Shown here one piece after another: positions 12,206 to 22,612 of a stretch of DNA of 64,000 nucleotides; within the stretch, counting starts at the first letter, position 1, and every line of letters begins with the position of its first letter. The position numbers and the translations under genes are program-made. The stretch is from Streptococcus cuniculi (GTDB lineage: Bacteria > Bacillota > Bacilli > Lactobacillales > Streptococcaceae). The notes under the pieces are model-generated. The model made no database searches and was not told where the DNA came from. It was given only the letters and a program-made list of their open reading frames with translations. The stretch lies in contig NZ_MSJM01000008.1 in assembly GCF_001921845.1 (NCBI RefSeq), forward strand, positions 30,502-94,501. Reading direction: 5' to 3'.

Positions 12206-12236
12206 TTGACTCTCTAGTTACTAGAGACATTATACT
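12206..12236 (+). promoter_or_regulatory. MerR-type promoter/operator with 19-bp spacer
   Basis: TTGACT (12206-12211) and TATACT (12231-12236) are separated by exactly 19 bp, the over-long spacer that MerR activators untwist. The spacer holds a perfect dyad, TCTCTAG-TTA-CTAGAGA (12211-12227). This is a textbook arrangement for activation of the gene at 12275 by the divergent regulator. Confidence 0.85.
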
Positions 12237-12274
12237 ATAATTGTGAAAAAAATAACAATAAAAGGAGAATTCAC

Positions 12275-13309
12275 ATGAGAACTTCTAAAGTACGTGCAGT
12301 CCAATATGGCTGCGGCAAGATGTCAAAAGTGTTGTTCCGCTATCTGGTGGACCATGGGGTAGAAATCGTTGGTGCGATTGACAACAATCCAGCAGTTGTC
12401 GGACAAGATGTCGGTGATTTTGCAGAGTTAGGCTATAAGACAGGGGTCATCATTTCAAACGATGCAGAAGCAGTCTTTTCAAGCTGCGATGCCGATATTG
12501 CCATTGTCACCATTTTCTCTTATATGCCTGAAATGTATAATTTCTATGAAACAGCGATTAAACATGGGGTCAATGTCATTTCAACCTGTGAAGAAGCTAT
12601 CTATCCTTGGACAACCTCTCCGTCAGAAACCAATCGCTTGGATACCTTAGCTAAGGAGCATGGAGTGACCATCATGGGGTCTGGCATGCAGGATATTTAC
12701 TGGATTAATATGCCGTGTCTCATGATGGCGGGTGTCAACAAGATTACTAAAATCAAGGGCGCTGTTAGCTACAATGTGGAAGATTACGGTCTTGCGCTAG
12801 CAGAAGCACATGGTGCGGGCTATGATGTGGAGCGTTTTGAAAAGGAAATAGCCTCTGCCGAGAGCTTCCCATCTTACATGTGGAATGCTGCTGAAGGCAT
12901 TTGTTCAAAAATGAACTGGACCATCAAAGATATTTCCCAAAAGAGCGTGCCTTATATCCTAGATGAGGACATCTATTCTGAAACGCTTGGTCGAACTATT
13001 CCAGCAGGAGAAGTGACCGGGATGTCTGCAGTAACGACCATCCACACCCATCAAGGCATCGAACTAGAAGTAGAATGTATCGGAAAAGTCTACCGTGCAG
13101 AAGATGGAGATATGTGTGATTTTGAAGTCATCGGCGAGCCTGATTTGATCTTCTCTGTCCATAAGCCTGATACGGTAGCGCATACGTGTGCAACCATTGT
13201 CAACCGAATTCCAACGGTTCTTGATGCACCAGCTGGATTTGTGACCTGTGAAAAAGCACGCGAAGTGGAATACTTGACCTACCCAATGCATACCTATGTT
13301 GGCAAATAA
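12275..13309 (+). CDS. DapB/2,4-diaminopentanoate dehydrogenase-like NAD(P) oxidoreductase, 344 aa
   Basis: The N-terminal Rossmann domain begins [13 protein letters not shown], where the GxGxM-like loop binds NAD(P). The overall layout is that of the dihydrodipicolinate reductase superfamily, with the C-terminal domain of the 2,4-diaminopentanoate dehydrogenase (Ord) branch. In clostridia Ord belongs to ornithine fermentation; here no other ornithine genes are nearby, so the physiological amine or amino-acid substrate is unknown. It has a strong AAAGGAG site and a MerR-controlled promoter, so its expression should respond to an inducer. It is followed by a repeat region rather than by another gene. 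Confidence 0.65.
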   Translation: MRTSKVRAVQYGCGKMSKVLFRYLVDHGVEIVGAIDNNPAVVGQDVGDFAELGYKTGVIISNDAEAVFSSCDADIAIVTIFSYMPEMYNFYETAIKHGVNVISTCEEAIYPWTTSPSETNRLDTLAKEHGVTIMGSGMQDIYWINMPCLMMAGVNKITKIKGAVSYNVEDYGLALAEAHGAGYDVERFEKEIASAESFPSYMWNAAEGICSKMNWTIKDISQKSVPYILDEDIYSETLGRTIPAGEVTGMSAVTTIHTHQGIELEVECIGKVYRAEDGDMCDFEVIGEPDLIFSVHKPDTVAHTCATIVNRIPTVLDAPAGFVTCEKAREVEYLTYPMHTYVGK

Positions 13310-13665
13310 ATCGTTTGTCATGAGTGACTAGCTTCCACAATTGAGAATTGTGGAAGGTTGGAAATAAGGCTAGCGAAGAATCGTTCGCTAGCCTCTTCTA
13401 ATAGGGAGTGGGACAGAAATCGGTAACTCGTAAGAGTTCGATTTCGTAGACCCCGCTTTCTAATTTTTAGGCTCGAGTATTGACAGTCACTCCCCTGACT
13501 GTCCTCGTGGGGGTTTGTCCCAAACTCTTCTTCTTTTTGCTCCTATCCGCAAACGTTTGGTTTTTGCCGTGATTTGCTTAGGATTTCTTCATTAAACTAT
13601 ACAGACAGGTAGGCTTTGTGCTACAATGGTAGGGATAAATTACAATGAAGCGTGAGGAACGACGG
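13310..13665. repeat. Composite hairpin repeat element 1 (reverse orientation)
   Basis: About 13322-13525 is built of hairpin modules found in four other gaps: CTTCCACAATT/AATTGTGGAAG, GGCTAGCGAA/TTCGCTAGCC, GGGAGTGGGACA, a GTAACTCGTAAGAGTT stem, one reversed 52-bp unit (GAGCCTAAAAATTAG tail and GACAGTCA/TGACTGTC arms), and TGTCCC. It runs opposite to the other copies. The remainder up to 13665 carries the promoter of the ACT gene. Confidence 0.75.
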
Positions 13666-13932
13666 ATGAAAGCAATTATTACTGTTGTTGGCAAGGACAA
13701 GACTGGGATTGTGGCAGGGGTATCTGCCAAGATTGCAGAGCTGGGGCTCAATATTGATGATATTTCCCAGACGGTCTTAGATGAATTTTTCACTATGATG
13801 GCGGTTGTATCAAGTGATGAGAAACAAGACTTTACAGCCTTGCGCAGTGAATTTGATGCCTTTGGTGAGACCTTGAATGTCAAGATTAACATTCAAAGCG
13901 CGGCGATTTTTGAAGCCATGTATAACATCTAA
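13666..13932 (+). CDS. ACT-domain protein, UPF0237 family, 88 aa
   Basis: A single ACT domain ([18 protein letters not shown]) of the stand-alone type thought to sense small ligands such as amino acids. The start at 13666 is preferred over the in-frame ATG at 13645: it gives the usual 88-residue length and has GTGAGG at the right distance. It is followed after ten bases by the UPF0210 gene, a pairing conserved across streptococci, which implies joint function. The exact role is unknown. Confidence 0.85.
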   Translation: MKAIITVVGKDKTGIVAGVSAKIAELGLNIDDISQTVLDEFFTMMAVVSSDEKQDFTALRSEFDAFGETLNVKINIQSAAIFEAMYNI

Positions 13933-13942
13933 GAGGTGGCCT

Positions 13943-15280
13943 ATGGATATTAGACAAGTTACAGAAACCATCGCCATGATTGAGGAGCAGAATTTCGACA
14001 TCAGGACCATTACCATGGGCATTTCGCTCCTTGACTGTATTGATACCGACATTGAGCGGGCAGCTGAGAAGATTTACCAAAAAATTACGACCAAGGCGCG
14101 TGATTTGGTAGCAGTCGGAGATGAGATTGCGGCCGAGTTGGGGATTCCCATTGTCAACAAGCGGGTCAGCGTGACACCGATTGCCCTGATTGGAGCAGCG
14201 ACTGATGCGTCAGACTATGTACCTCTAGCAAAGGCGCTTGACCGTGCGGCCAAAGAAATCGGTGTTGATTTCATCGGCGGTTTTTCCGCCTTGGTGCAAA
14301 AGGGCTATCAAAAAGGGGACGAGATTCTAATCAACTCTATTCCTCGAGCTCTGGCAGAGACGGATAAGGTCTGCTCCTCGGTCAATATCGGCTCTACCAA
14401 GACGGGGATTAACATGACAGCCGTGCGCGACATGGGGCGAATTATCAAGGAAACAGCCAGTCTTTCTGAAATGGGCGCAGCAAAACTCGTCGTCTTTGCC
14501 AATGCGGTCGAGGATAATCCTTTCATGGCTGGGGCCTTTCACGGCGTTGGTGAAGCAGATGTAGTCATCAACGTTGGTGTTTCAGGACCTGGTGTCGTTA
14601 AGCGTGCTCTTGAAAAAGTGCGTGGTGAAAGTTTTGATGTCGTGGCTGAAACCGTTAAAAAGACAGCCTTTAAAATCACGCGTATCGGTCAATTGGTCGG
14701 TCAAATGGCGAGCGAGCGCCTCGGTGTGAAATTCGGGATTGTCGATTTGAGTCTTGCGCCAACGCCGGCGGTCGGTGACTCGGTAGCGCGTGTCCTTGAA
14801 GAAATGGGGCTTGAAACGGTTGGAACGCATGGGACAACGGCTGCCCTTGCTCTGTTAAATGACCAGGTCAAAAAAGGTGGCGTCATGGCCTGCAACCAAG
14901 TCGGCGGTCTGTCAGGTGCTTTCATTCCCGTGTCAGAAGATGAGGGCATGATTGCAGCCGTTCAGTCTGGCTCGCTCAATTTGGAAAAATTAGAAGCCAT
15001 GACAGCGATTTGCTCGGTCGGTCTGGATATGATTGCGATTCCAGAAGAAACGCCTGCTGAAACCATTGCGGCTATGATTGCGGACGAAGCAGCGATTGGG
15101 GTCATCAATCAGAAAACCACAGCTGTACGGATTATTCCAAAAGGCAAAGAAGGAGACATGATTGAATTTGGCGGCTTGTTGGGAACAGCTCCCGTCATGA
15201 AGGTCAACCAAGCATCATCTGCTGACTTTATCGCACGGGGTGGACAAATCCCAGCACCAATTCACAGTTTTAAGAATTAG
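13943..15280 (+). CDS. UPF0210 (DUF711) protein, 445 aa
   Basis: Belongs to the DUF711 family by length and by its conserved central glycines ([24 protein letters not shown]). It also has partner-gene conservation with the ACT protein just upstream. The start at 13943 ([10 protein letters not shown]) has AAGAGGTGG ahead of it; the longer frame reaching back into the ACT gene has no support. DUF711 members have a fold related to glycyl-radical or ribokinase-like enzymes, but no reaction is established. It ends shortly before a terminator. Confidence 0.85.
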   Translation: MDIRQVTETIAMIEEQNFDIRTITMGISLLDCIDTDIERAAEKIYQKITTKARDLVAVGDEIAAELGIPIVNKRVSVTPIALIGAATDASDYVPLAKALDRAAKEIGVDFIGGFSALVQKGYQKGDEILINSIPRALAETDKVCSSVNIGSTKTGINMTAVRDMGRIIKETASLSEMGAAKLVVFANAVEDNPFMAGAFHGVGEADVVINVGVSGPGVVKRALEKVRGESFDVVAETVKKTAFKITRIGQLVGQMASERLGVKFGIVDLSLAPTPAVGDSVARVLEEMGLETVGTHGTTAALALLNDQVKKGGVMACNQVGGLSGAFIPVSEDEGMIAAVQSGSLNLEKLEAMTAICSVGLDMIAIPEETPAETIAAMIADEAAIGVINQKTTAVRIIPKGKEGDMIEFGGLLGTAPVMKVNQASSADFIARGGQIPAPIHSFKN

Positions 15281-15289
15281 AAGATAGGA

Positions 15290-15316
15290 AACGATTGTCT
15301 TAGGCAGTCGTTTTTT
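15290..15316 (+). terminator. Terminator after the UPF0210 gene
   Basis: Stem AACGATTG/CAGTCGTT (one G-T pair) followed by TTTTTT. It overlaps the promoter region of the next gene. Confidence 0.7.
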
Positions 15317-15352
15317 GATATAATAGAATGAGGAAATATGAGGAGGAATAAA

Positions 15353-16051
15353 ATGACAGAAACAAGATTATACATTGCTCGTCATGGAAAAACCATGTTT
15401 AATACCATTGGTCGTATTCAAGGTTGGTGCGATACGCCTTTAACAAAAATTGGTGAAGAAGGTATTCGCGAGCTAGGGCTTGGTTTGAAAGAAGCGGGTT
15501 TGGAATTTAAAGTAGCTGTATCAAGCGATTTAGGACGGACTGTGCAGACCATTACTATCGCCCAAAGAGAATTAGGTATTTTAGGGAAAATCCCTTACTA
15601 CCAAGACAAGCGGATTCGCGAATGGTGCTTTGGTAGCTTTGAAGGCATGTACGATGCAGAACTGTTTAGCGGTGTCTTGCCACGTATCAGCGGTATTCTT
15701 GATGCGGGAACCATGACCTTTGAAGAGATTGCAAATGGTGTCCACGAAGCAGATTCAGCCAACTGGTCCGAGCCTTGGGATGTCTTGAAAGACCGCATTT
15801 TGAATGGCTTTGAAAGTATTGCAGCAGACCTTGAAAAGCAAGGTGGAGGCAATGCCTTGATTGTTAGCCACGGTATGACCATTGCGACCTTGGTCAATTT
15901 ATTGGCACCAGAACGTCCAACCAACTTGGCGCTCGATAATGGCTCTGTCACCGTTTTGAAATATGAAGATGGTCAATTTAGCATCGAAGCAGTTGGGGAT
16001 ATGTCCTATCGACACGTTGGAGCGAGTGTGATTCAAGCGCATGATGAATAA
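15353..16051 (+). CDS. Histidine phosphatase (phosphoglycerate-mutase-like), 232 aa
   Basis: Carries the catalytic RHG motif at the N-terminus (IARHGKTMFN) and the second histidine in VSHGMTI. The family includes phosphoglycerate mutases and broad phosphatases; this length and sequence resemble streptococcal GpmB-like proteins rather than the glycolytic GpmA. The start at 15353 sits behind a perfect AGGAGGAATAAA. The gene overlaps the next by 11 bp, so they form a two-gene operon with a peptidoglycan peptidase. Confidence 0.85.
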   Translation: MTETRLYIARHGKTMFNTIGRIQGWCDTPLTKIGEEGIRELGLGLKEAGLEFKVAVSSDLGRTVQTITIAQRELGILGKIPYYQDKRIREWCFGSFEGMYDAELFSGVLPRISGILDAGTMTFEEIANGVHEADSANWSEPWDVLKDRILNGFESIAADLEKQGGGNALIVSHGMTIATLVNLLAPERPTNLALDNGSVTVLKYEDGQFSIEAVGDMSYRHVGASVIQAHDE

Positions 16052-16766
16052 GCAGAAAATGACTAAACTGAGTTTAATCGTCTGCCTACCTGCTCTTGTG
16101 GCAACCAATTTCTTTCTTTGGAACTTGGATCCGGCAAGTATGGTTGATAAGTTTGCGACGATAGAAGCAAAGGAGGCTGCACGTTCGTCCGAAGAAGATG
16201 TCTTAGCGTCTGCTTCTCTAGATGACTGGGAATTGGTCTTGGTCAATCGTGATCATTTGTTCGAATCAGAGCCAAAATCCTTAGCGACAGTAGGGAATAT
16301 TCAAGTGGATAGCAGAATTGCGACAGCTACGAAAGACTTTTTAGCAGCCGCTCAAGTAATTGTTCCCGATGAGGTCTTGCTATCAGGCTACAGAAGTCGC
16401 GCTGAACAAGAACAGCTCTATAACGAGAGAGTTGCAGAGTTAGAAGCGAGAGGGTTTAATCGGGCAGAAGCAGAAGCTAGGGTTCGTTCTCAAGTGCAAC
16501 TACCAGGTGCCAGCGAACACCAGACTGGTCTTGCCATTGACATGAGTGAGGAAGCAGGGCAACTAGATGAGGTAGCAGAAAAAATCAAAGCATTGGCACC
16601 CCAGTATGGCTTTATCTTGCGCTATCCAGAAGGGAAAAGCCACCTCACAGGAATTGATTTTGAAAGCTGGCACTTCCGCTATGTCGGGGTTGAAAATGCC
16701 CAGTACATGGAAAAACACGACTTGGTTCTGGAAGAATACCTTGCTTTATTAAAAGATAGGAAATAA
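16041..16766 (+). CDS. M15-family D,D- or L,D-carboxypeptidase (VanY/LdcB-like), 241 aa
   Basis: Trims peptidoglycan stem peptides outside the membrane. An N-terminal hydrophobic segment (about residues 8-26) serves as anchor or signal. A low-complexity linker follows, then the zinc peptidase domain. The ligands are visible: H160 and D167 in SEHQTGLAID, and H211 in WHFRYVG. The Ser-Gly-Tyr-Arg-Ser substrate-loop motif (SGYRSRAEQ) is present. It overlaps the phosphatase gene and ends at a terminator. Whether it acts as a D,D- or L,D-enzyme cannot be decided from sequence alone. Confidence 0.85.
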   Translation: MMNKQKMTKLSLIVCLPALVATNFFLWNLDPASMVDKFATIEAKEAARSSEEDVLASASLDDWELVLVNRDHLFESEPKSLATVGNIQVDSRIATATKDFLAAAQVIVPDEVLLSGYRSRAEQEQLYNERVAELEARGFNRAEAEARVRSQVQLPGASEHQTGLAIDMSEEAGQLDEVAEKIKALAPQYGFILRYPEGKSHLTGIDFESWHFRYVGVENAQYMEKHDLVLEEYLALLKDRK

Positions 16767-16788
16767 AACGTCATGATTGGCGTTTTTT
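16767..16788 (+). terminator. Terminator after the M15 peptidase gene
   Basis: AAACGTCA/TGGCGTTT stem with TTTTTT. Confidence 0.65.
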
Positions 16789-16799
16789 CTTTGTCCCTC

Positions 16800-16855
16800 T
16801 TGACAAATACATCGAGGTGCGATATACTTTATATATCGAGGTTCGATGTATCGCA
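16800..16855 (+). promoter_or_regulatory. Promoter and dyad operator of the PadR operon
   Basis: TTGACA (16800-16805), 17-bp spacer, TATACT (16823-16828). Two copies of TCGAGGTxCGA (centred near 16818 and 16843) lie inside an inverted repeat whose outer arms are ATACATCGA and TCGATGTAT. One copy covers the spacer, so a bound repressor would block RNA polymerase. Autoregulation by the PadR protein is the natural reading. Confidence 0.8.
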
Positions 16856-16872
16856 CTACAAGGAGAAATGGC

Positions 16873-17205
16873 ATGGAAGAAAAAATCAGACGAGTCTATC
16901 TTCCAATGACGGAAACAGCATTTTATATTTTATTTGCCTTACAGGAAGAGCGGCATGGCTATGACATCACCCAAAAGACCAAGGAATTGACAGGAGGTCA
17001 GGTCGTAATTAGCCCAGGTACCATGTATGGGACCCTTTCTAAAATGGAAAAAGATGGTTTGATTGCCTTTATCCGCGAGGAGGAAAAGCGCAAGCTCTAT
17101 CTGATAACGGAGTTGGGACGAGAGATTCTAGAAATCGAAAAAGCTAGGATTGAGCGTCTCTATCGAAACAGCCGAGGTGAGAAATATGAAACAGCAGAAA
17201 TTTAA
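16873..17205 (+). CDS. PadR-family transcriptional repressor, 110 aa
   Basis: A winged-helix PadR protein: LPMTETAFYILFALQEERHGYDI is the signature first helix region, and GTMYGTLSKMEKDGLI is the recognition helix and turn. It has the short PadR-s2 layout with a single C-terminal helix. The start at 16873 follows AAGGAGAA. Its stop overlaps the next gene, and a strong promoter with a dyad lies upstream, so it probably represses its own operon until an envelope-related signal releases it. Confidence 0.9.
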   Translation: MEEKIRRVYLPMTETAFYILFALQEERHGYDITQKTKELTGGQVVISPGTMYGTLSKMEKDGLIAFIREEEKRKLYLITELGREILEIEKARIERLYRNSRGEKYETAEI

Positions 17206-17728
17206 CAAATTCGACCCTAGTCAAACGGAAGCATATTTAACTCGCATGCACCTATCGGGTCAGGCTTTGAAGCAGGTATCATCTTGGAGTGGCAAGATGG
17301 AGTTCAGCTCTTGTAAGCCTGAAGAAATGGTCTATCGGATTGATGTTTATCAGCCTAGTAAAAAAGAAGTCGGCTTCTTCCCAGAGTATGATGACCACTA
17401 TTTGAGTTTCTTTCGGGATGCGAGCTGGGAAATGGTCTGCGGAATGTCACCTTATGTCGTTTGGCGAAAACCTGCAGCCGCAGTCGACCTTCCAGATGAA
17501 TCGCTCCTCTATAATGACCGCGACAGTATCTACCAGTATCAGAAGAAAATTGTGAGATACCGCATTTTGAGTACCTTCATTATTCCTTGCTTGTCTCTTC
17601 CTTCTGTTTTGCGCATTTTTGAATGGAGATGGCAAGAATTTGCCTGGAGTGGTACTATTTTATTGATCTGGCTTGCTTTTGTAGCCTATCAGCTCTGGAC
17701 ACTGTATCGCTTGAAAAAGGAGTTGTAA
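17186..17728 (+). CDS. DUF2812 membrane protein A, 180 aa
   Basis: The N-terminal soluble half has the DUF2812 pattern (FDPSQTEAYLTRMH ... YRIDVYQPSKKE ... SWEMVCGMSPYVVWRK) and is followed by two membrane helices near residues 128-145 and 152-170. DUF2812 genes commonly sit after a PadR repressor, but their function is not known. The start at 17186 overlaps the padR stop and has CGAGGTGAG upstream. The stop TAA overlaps the ATG of the next DUF2812 gene, indicating tight coupling. Confidence 0.8.
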   Translation: MKQQKFNKFDPSQTEAYLTRMHLSGQALKQVSSWSGKMEFSSCKPEEMVYRIDVYQPSKKEVGFFPEYDDHYLSFFRDASWEMVCGMSPYVVWRKPAAAVDLPDESLLYNDRDSIYQYQKKIVRYRILSTFIIPCLSLPSVLRIFEWRWQEFAWSGTILLIWLAFVAYQLWTLYRLKKEL

Positions 17729-18258
17729 TGATGAAAAAAGAAGTGAAACTGTTCTTTCTGACGGATTTTGAAGAGGAAGAAGACTACCTGGCAGCCATGC
17801 ACCGCAAGGGTTGGAGATTTAAAGAAATACGGTTTGGCTGTCTTTTTGTCTTTGAACCTTGTAGGCCAGAAGAGGTTGTCTACCGTCTTGATTTTAAGCC
17901 ACGATTAGGCGAGGATAGAGAAGTGTATGAGCAACTGTATGCAGACTACGGTTGGGAGTGTGTTGGTGTTGGCAATAATTTTGCCTATTTCCGTAAAGCT
18001 GTCACAGACGGAGAAGCAGTCGATATTTATAGTGATAGACAGACGAAGCTTGATATGATTAGACAAATTTTTAAGTGGCGGTTTGTAGCTGTCGTGCTGA
18101 TGGGGCTAACTGTCTTTTGGCAGGCTCTTTATCCTCGAGATGTGAATGATTGGTCCTTGTGGATGTGGAGAGTCTTAGCAAGTGCCTATCTGTTTGTATT
18201 GTTGCACTGCGGGCTTGGTTTTTACAAATTGAGAAAGCGTTATGAGGAAAGGGGGTAA
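17728..18258 (+). CDS. DUF2812 membrane protein B, 176 aa
   Basis: A paralogue of the gene before it: FFLTDFEEEEDYLAAMHRKGW, read as FFLTDFEEEE then DYLAAMHRKGW, matches the same domain, followed by YRLDFKP, WECVGVGNNFAYFRK and two membrane segments. The two copies differ enough to suggest an old duplication and perhaps a heteromer. ATG 17728 overlaps the preceding TAA and has AAAAGGAG at the right spacing; the longer upstream frame is not needed. Confidence 0.8.
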   Translation: MMKKEVKLFFLTDFEEEEDYLAAMHRKGWRFKEIRFGCLFVFEPCRPEEVVYRLDFKPRLGEDREVYEQLYADYGWECVGVGNNFAYFRKAVTDGEAVDIYSDRQTKLDMIRQIFKWRFVAVVLMGLTVFWQALYPRDVNDWSLWMWRVLASAYLFVLLHCGLGFYKLRKRYEERG

Positions 18259-18259
18259 A

Positions 18260-18472
18260 ATGAAAAAGGAAACAAATCAGAGAGCTGCTATCGGAGTGGT
18301 ACCTATTTTAGTTATCAATTTTTTGCTCAATCTGCATCGCTTACAGTTTGAGCAACTGACGGCTACAAAACTGATCACCGATACGATTGTCCTTCTTCAC
18401 CCTATCTTGATAGGGATTATCTTGTATCGCTGGTGGAAGTTCGTAAAAATGGATAAGGGGAGAAAAACATGA
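18260..18472 (+). CDS. Small membrane protein of the PadR operon, 70 aa
   Basis: Two hydrophobic segments (about residues 11-22 and 43-57) separated by a polar linker, with a basic C-terminus (KFVKMDKGRKT). No family is recognised. It starts at 18260 behind GAAAGGGGG, one base after the preceding stop, and its own stop overlaps the next short reading frame by four bases. Position argues that it belongs to the PadR-DUF2812 membrane system. Confidence 0.7.
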   Translation: MKKETNQRAAIGVVPILVINFLLNLHRLQFEQLTATKLITDTIVLLHPILIGIILYRWWKFVKMDKGRKT

Positions 18473-18525
18473 AGAAAACATTTTGGAATATTTTGAAGGT
18501 AGTAGGGAGTTTGGTGTTGGTATAG
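18469..18525 (+). pseudogene. Last gene of the PadR operon, cut after 18 codons by a RUP-like element
   Basis: ATG overlaps the previous stop (ATGA), and the product begins MKKTFWNILKVVGSLVLV, a positively charged start running into a membrane helix. At that point the sequence becomes TATAGTC, the left end of the RUP-like element, and the TAG of that terminus is the stop codon. No continuation of the gene is visible to the right of the element, so the 3' part is missing rather than merely interrupted. Confidence 0.65.
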
Positions 18526-18626
18526 TCAAATGAATTAACTTTCAGACAAGGAACTGAGACGCAGACAGTACTTGAGTACGGCAAGTCGAAAGTGACGATG
18601 TATCAAAGTTCATTCATTTGACTATA
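18521..18626 (+). mobile_element. RUP-like mini-element, copy 2 (106 bp)
   Basis: Terminal inverted repeats of 22 bp, TATAGTCAAATGAATxAACT and its complement, with one mismatch. The middle matches the copies at 6680 and 61060. Size, TA-type ends and context resemble the pneumococcal RUP, a non-autonomous element thought to be moved by an IS630-type transposase. No transposase is in the window. Confidence 0.8.
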
Positions 18627-18648
18627 ATCTCGGTCCTGAGACTGATTT

Positions 18649-18675
18649 TTAGCACTCTTATCAAAAGAGTGCTAA
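18649..18675 (+). promoter_or_regulatory. CIRCE operator 1, upstream of the hrcA promoter
   Basis: TTAGCACTC-N9-GAGTGCTAA, a perfect match to the HrcA operator. It is followed by TTTTT, so the same hairpin could also end transcription coming from the left. Confidence 0.9.
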
Positions 18676-18692
18676 TTTTTGGCTTTTTGACC

Positions 18693-18720
18693 TTGACAAT
18701 CAGATAAATCGGTGTATAAT
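18693..18720 (+). promoter_or_regulatory. hrcA operon promoter
   Basis: TTGACA (18693-18698), 16-bp spacer, TATAAT (18715-18720), lying between the two CIRCE operators. This is a sigma-A heat-shock promoter arrangement. Confidence 0.85.
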
Positions 18721-18731
18721 AGAATCATGAG

Positions 18732-18758
18732 TTAGCACTCGTAAGGTTAGAGTGCTAA
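18732..18758 (+). promoter_or_regulatory. CIRCE operator 2, downstream of the hrcA promoter
   Basis: A second perfect TTAGCACTC-N9-GAGTGCTAA, in the transcribed leader just before hrcA. Confidence 0.95.
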
Positions 18759-18786
18759 TGACAGAATCCTGATTGGAGGTGAGGTT

Positions 18787-19821
18787 TTGGTAACAGAGCG
18801 CCAACATGAAATTCTCAATTTAATCGTTGAAATCTTTACAAAAACACACGAGCCAGTCGGATCAAAAGCTCTCCAAGAAAGTATTGCCTCAAGTAGTGCA
18901 ACCATTCGAAATGAAATGGCTGCTCTCGAGAAAAAAGGGCTGCTTGAAAAAGCCCATACCTCGAGTGGTCGAATGCCGAGCGTAGAGGGGTTTAAATACT
19001 TTGTCGAGCATTCCTTGACCTTTGATAGTCTGGCTGAAGAAGATGTCTATCAGGTTGTCAGACGTTTTGACAGAGAGTTTTTCCGCTTGGATGATATTTT
19101 TCAGACGGCGGCGACCATTTTATCTGACTTGACAGCTTGTACGGTGGCGGTGCTCGATGTTGAGCCTAGCCAGCAAAAGCTAACAGCCTTTGACATTGTC
19201 GTTCTTAGTCAGCATGCGGCCTTAGCCGTTATGACCTTGGATGAGTCGAAAACGCTGACCAGACAATTCGCCATTCCTAAGAATTTCCTCCGTGGAGATT
19301 TGATGGAAGTCAGAACCCTGGTGCGAGAACGCCTGCTTGGCAAATCGGTGCTCGATATTCACTATAAGCTCCGAACCGAGATTCCGCAGATTATCCAACG
19401 GCATTTCGTAACGACAGATAATGTACTTCAGCTATTTGAACACATCTTCTCGGATCTCTTTACAGAGGATGTCGTGACTGCTGGAAAGATTCGCTTGCTG
19501 GATTTTGCAGATATCAGAGCCTATCAGTTCTTTGATTTTCCGCAAAAGGTAGCCCTTGAAATGCGAAGCAACCTAGCAGAAGATGAAATGCAAAGCGTCA
19601 AGGTAGCCGATAGCCGAGAACAATCGCTCTCTAGCCTAACCGTCGTGACGACCAAGTTTCTGATTCCCTACCGTGGATTTGGTCTCTTGTCTGTTATCGG
19701 ACCGATCAACGTGGATTACAACCGCATGATGAGTCTCATTAACCTCGTCAACCGCGTCCTCATGATGAAACTCACCGATTTCTATCGATATCTAAGCAGT
19801 AACCATTATGAGGTGCATTAA
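18787..19821 (+). CDS. hrcA: Heat-inducible transcription repressor HrcA, 344 aa
   Basis: Represses the class I heat-shock operon by binding CIRCE, with GroEL help. The N-terminal winged helix ([33 protein letters not shown]) and the GAF-like C-terminal domain are full length. Translation starts at TTG 18787 behind TTGGAGGTGAGG. First gene of hrcA-grpE-dnaK-dnaJ; two CIRCE sites around its promoter imply tight self-control. Confidence 0.97.
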   Translation: MVTERQHEILNLIVEIFTKTHEPVGSKALQESIASSSATIRNEMAALEKKGLLEKAHTSSGRMPSVEGFKYFVEHSLTFDSLAEEDVYQVVRRFDREFFRLDDIFQTAATILSDLTACTVAVLDVEPSQQKLTAFDIVVLSQHAALAVMTLDESKTLTRQFAIPKNFLRGDLMEVRTLVRERLLGKSVLDIHYKLRTEIPQIIQRHFVTTDNVLQLFEHIFSDLFTEDVVTAGKIRLLDFADIRAYQFFDFPQKVALEMRSNLAEDEMQSVKVADSREQSLSSLTVVTTKFLIPYRGFGLLSVIGPINVDYNRMMSLINLVNRVLMMKLTDFYRYLSSNHYEVH

Positions 19822-19869
19822 GATACGAGAGCGTAAAAAAGTCCAAAATGAATATAAAGGAGGTTTCGT

Positions 19870-20394
19870 GTGACCGAAGAAATTAAAAAAGAAGAACAAC
19901 TTGAGGAAGTGGAAGGAACAGAAGAAGTTGTTTCAGAAGAACCCCCTCAAGAAAAATCAGAATTAGAACTGGCGAATGAGCGAGCAGAAGACTTTGAAAA
20001 CAAGTATCTGCGTGCCGTAGCTGAAATGCAAAACATTCAACGCCGCAGTAGCGAAGAGCGCCAAACCCTGCAAAAATACCGCAGTCAGGACTTGGCTAAG
20101 GCAATCTTGCCATCGCTTGATAACTTAGAGCGTGCTTTGGCGGTGGAAGGCTTGACAGATGATGTGAAAAAAGGCCTTGAGATGGTCCAAGAAAGTCTGA
20201 TTCAAGCACTCAAAGATGAGGGAATCGAAGAAGTGGCAGCAGACGGGGCATTTGACCCTAACTTCCACATGGCCATTCAAACCATGCCGGCAGACGATGA
20301 TCACCCAGCTGACACCATCGCGCAAGTCTTCCAAAAAGGCTACAAGTTGCATGAGAGGGTGTTGCGTCCTGCGATGGTGGTCGTCTATAACTAG
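19870..20394 (+). CDS. grpE: Nucleotide exchange factor GrpE, 174 aa
   Basis: Releases ADP from DnaK. An acidic, disordered N-terminus ([13 protein letters not shown]) precedes the long dimeric coiled coil ([20 protein letters not shown], 20 residues) and the beta-wing that contacts DnaK, ending [10 protein letters not shown]. The start codon is GTG behind AAAGGAGG. It is 48 bp after hrcA, in the same operon. Confidence 0.97.
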   Translation: MTEEIKKEEQLEEVEGTEEVVSEEPPQEKSELELANERAEDFENKYLRAVAEMQNIQRRSSEERQTLQKYRSQDLAKAILPSLDNLERALAVEGLTDDVKKGLEMVQESLIQALKDEGIEEVAADGAFDPNFHMAIQTMPADDDHPADTIAQVFQKGYKLHERVLRPAMVVVYN

Positions 20395-22414
<2,020 letters not shown>

Positions 22415-22421
22415 CCCACCA

Positions 22422-22531
22422 AAACTGACGGGACATATAGTCCTCGTCAGTTAACGGTTGCCGCTATTAGGCGGTCAACCTAGATGTCTTACTAACTCAA
22501 AAACAAAGTAATCTCGACTTTGTTTTTGAGT
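22422..22531 (+). terminator. Hairpins after dnaK: three in succession
   Basis: AACTGACGGGAC-ATATA-GTCCTCGTCAGTT, then GGTTGCCGC/GCGGTCAACC, then ACTCAAAAACAAAG/CTTTGTTTTTGAGT (22495-22531). The last resembles a terminator. Together they should separate dnaK from dnaJ transcriptionally or stabilise the dnaK mRNA 3' end. Confidence 0.65.
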
Positions 22532-22612
22532 GTCGTAGGATACGGTAAAGAGAACGAAAGAAAAATAGGAATATCTATCTTTTTCCCGAGCGTTTAGTCC
22601 GAGTTCAACTTA

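Noticed and set aside
13877..13942. N-terminal extension of the UPF0210 protein into the ACT gene
   Set aside because: The start at 13943 has a proper ribosome site and gives the family's normal N-terminus.
16773..16964. 63-residue frame over the PadR promoter
   Set aside because: It crosses the terminator, promoter and operator and has no family resemblance.
18649..18680. Plain terminator before hrcA
   Set aside because: The stem is an exact CIRCE sequence with the N9 spacing, so its primary role is as an operator; terminator activity is only possible in addition.
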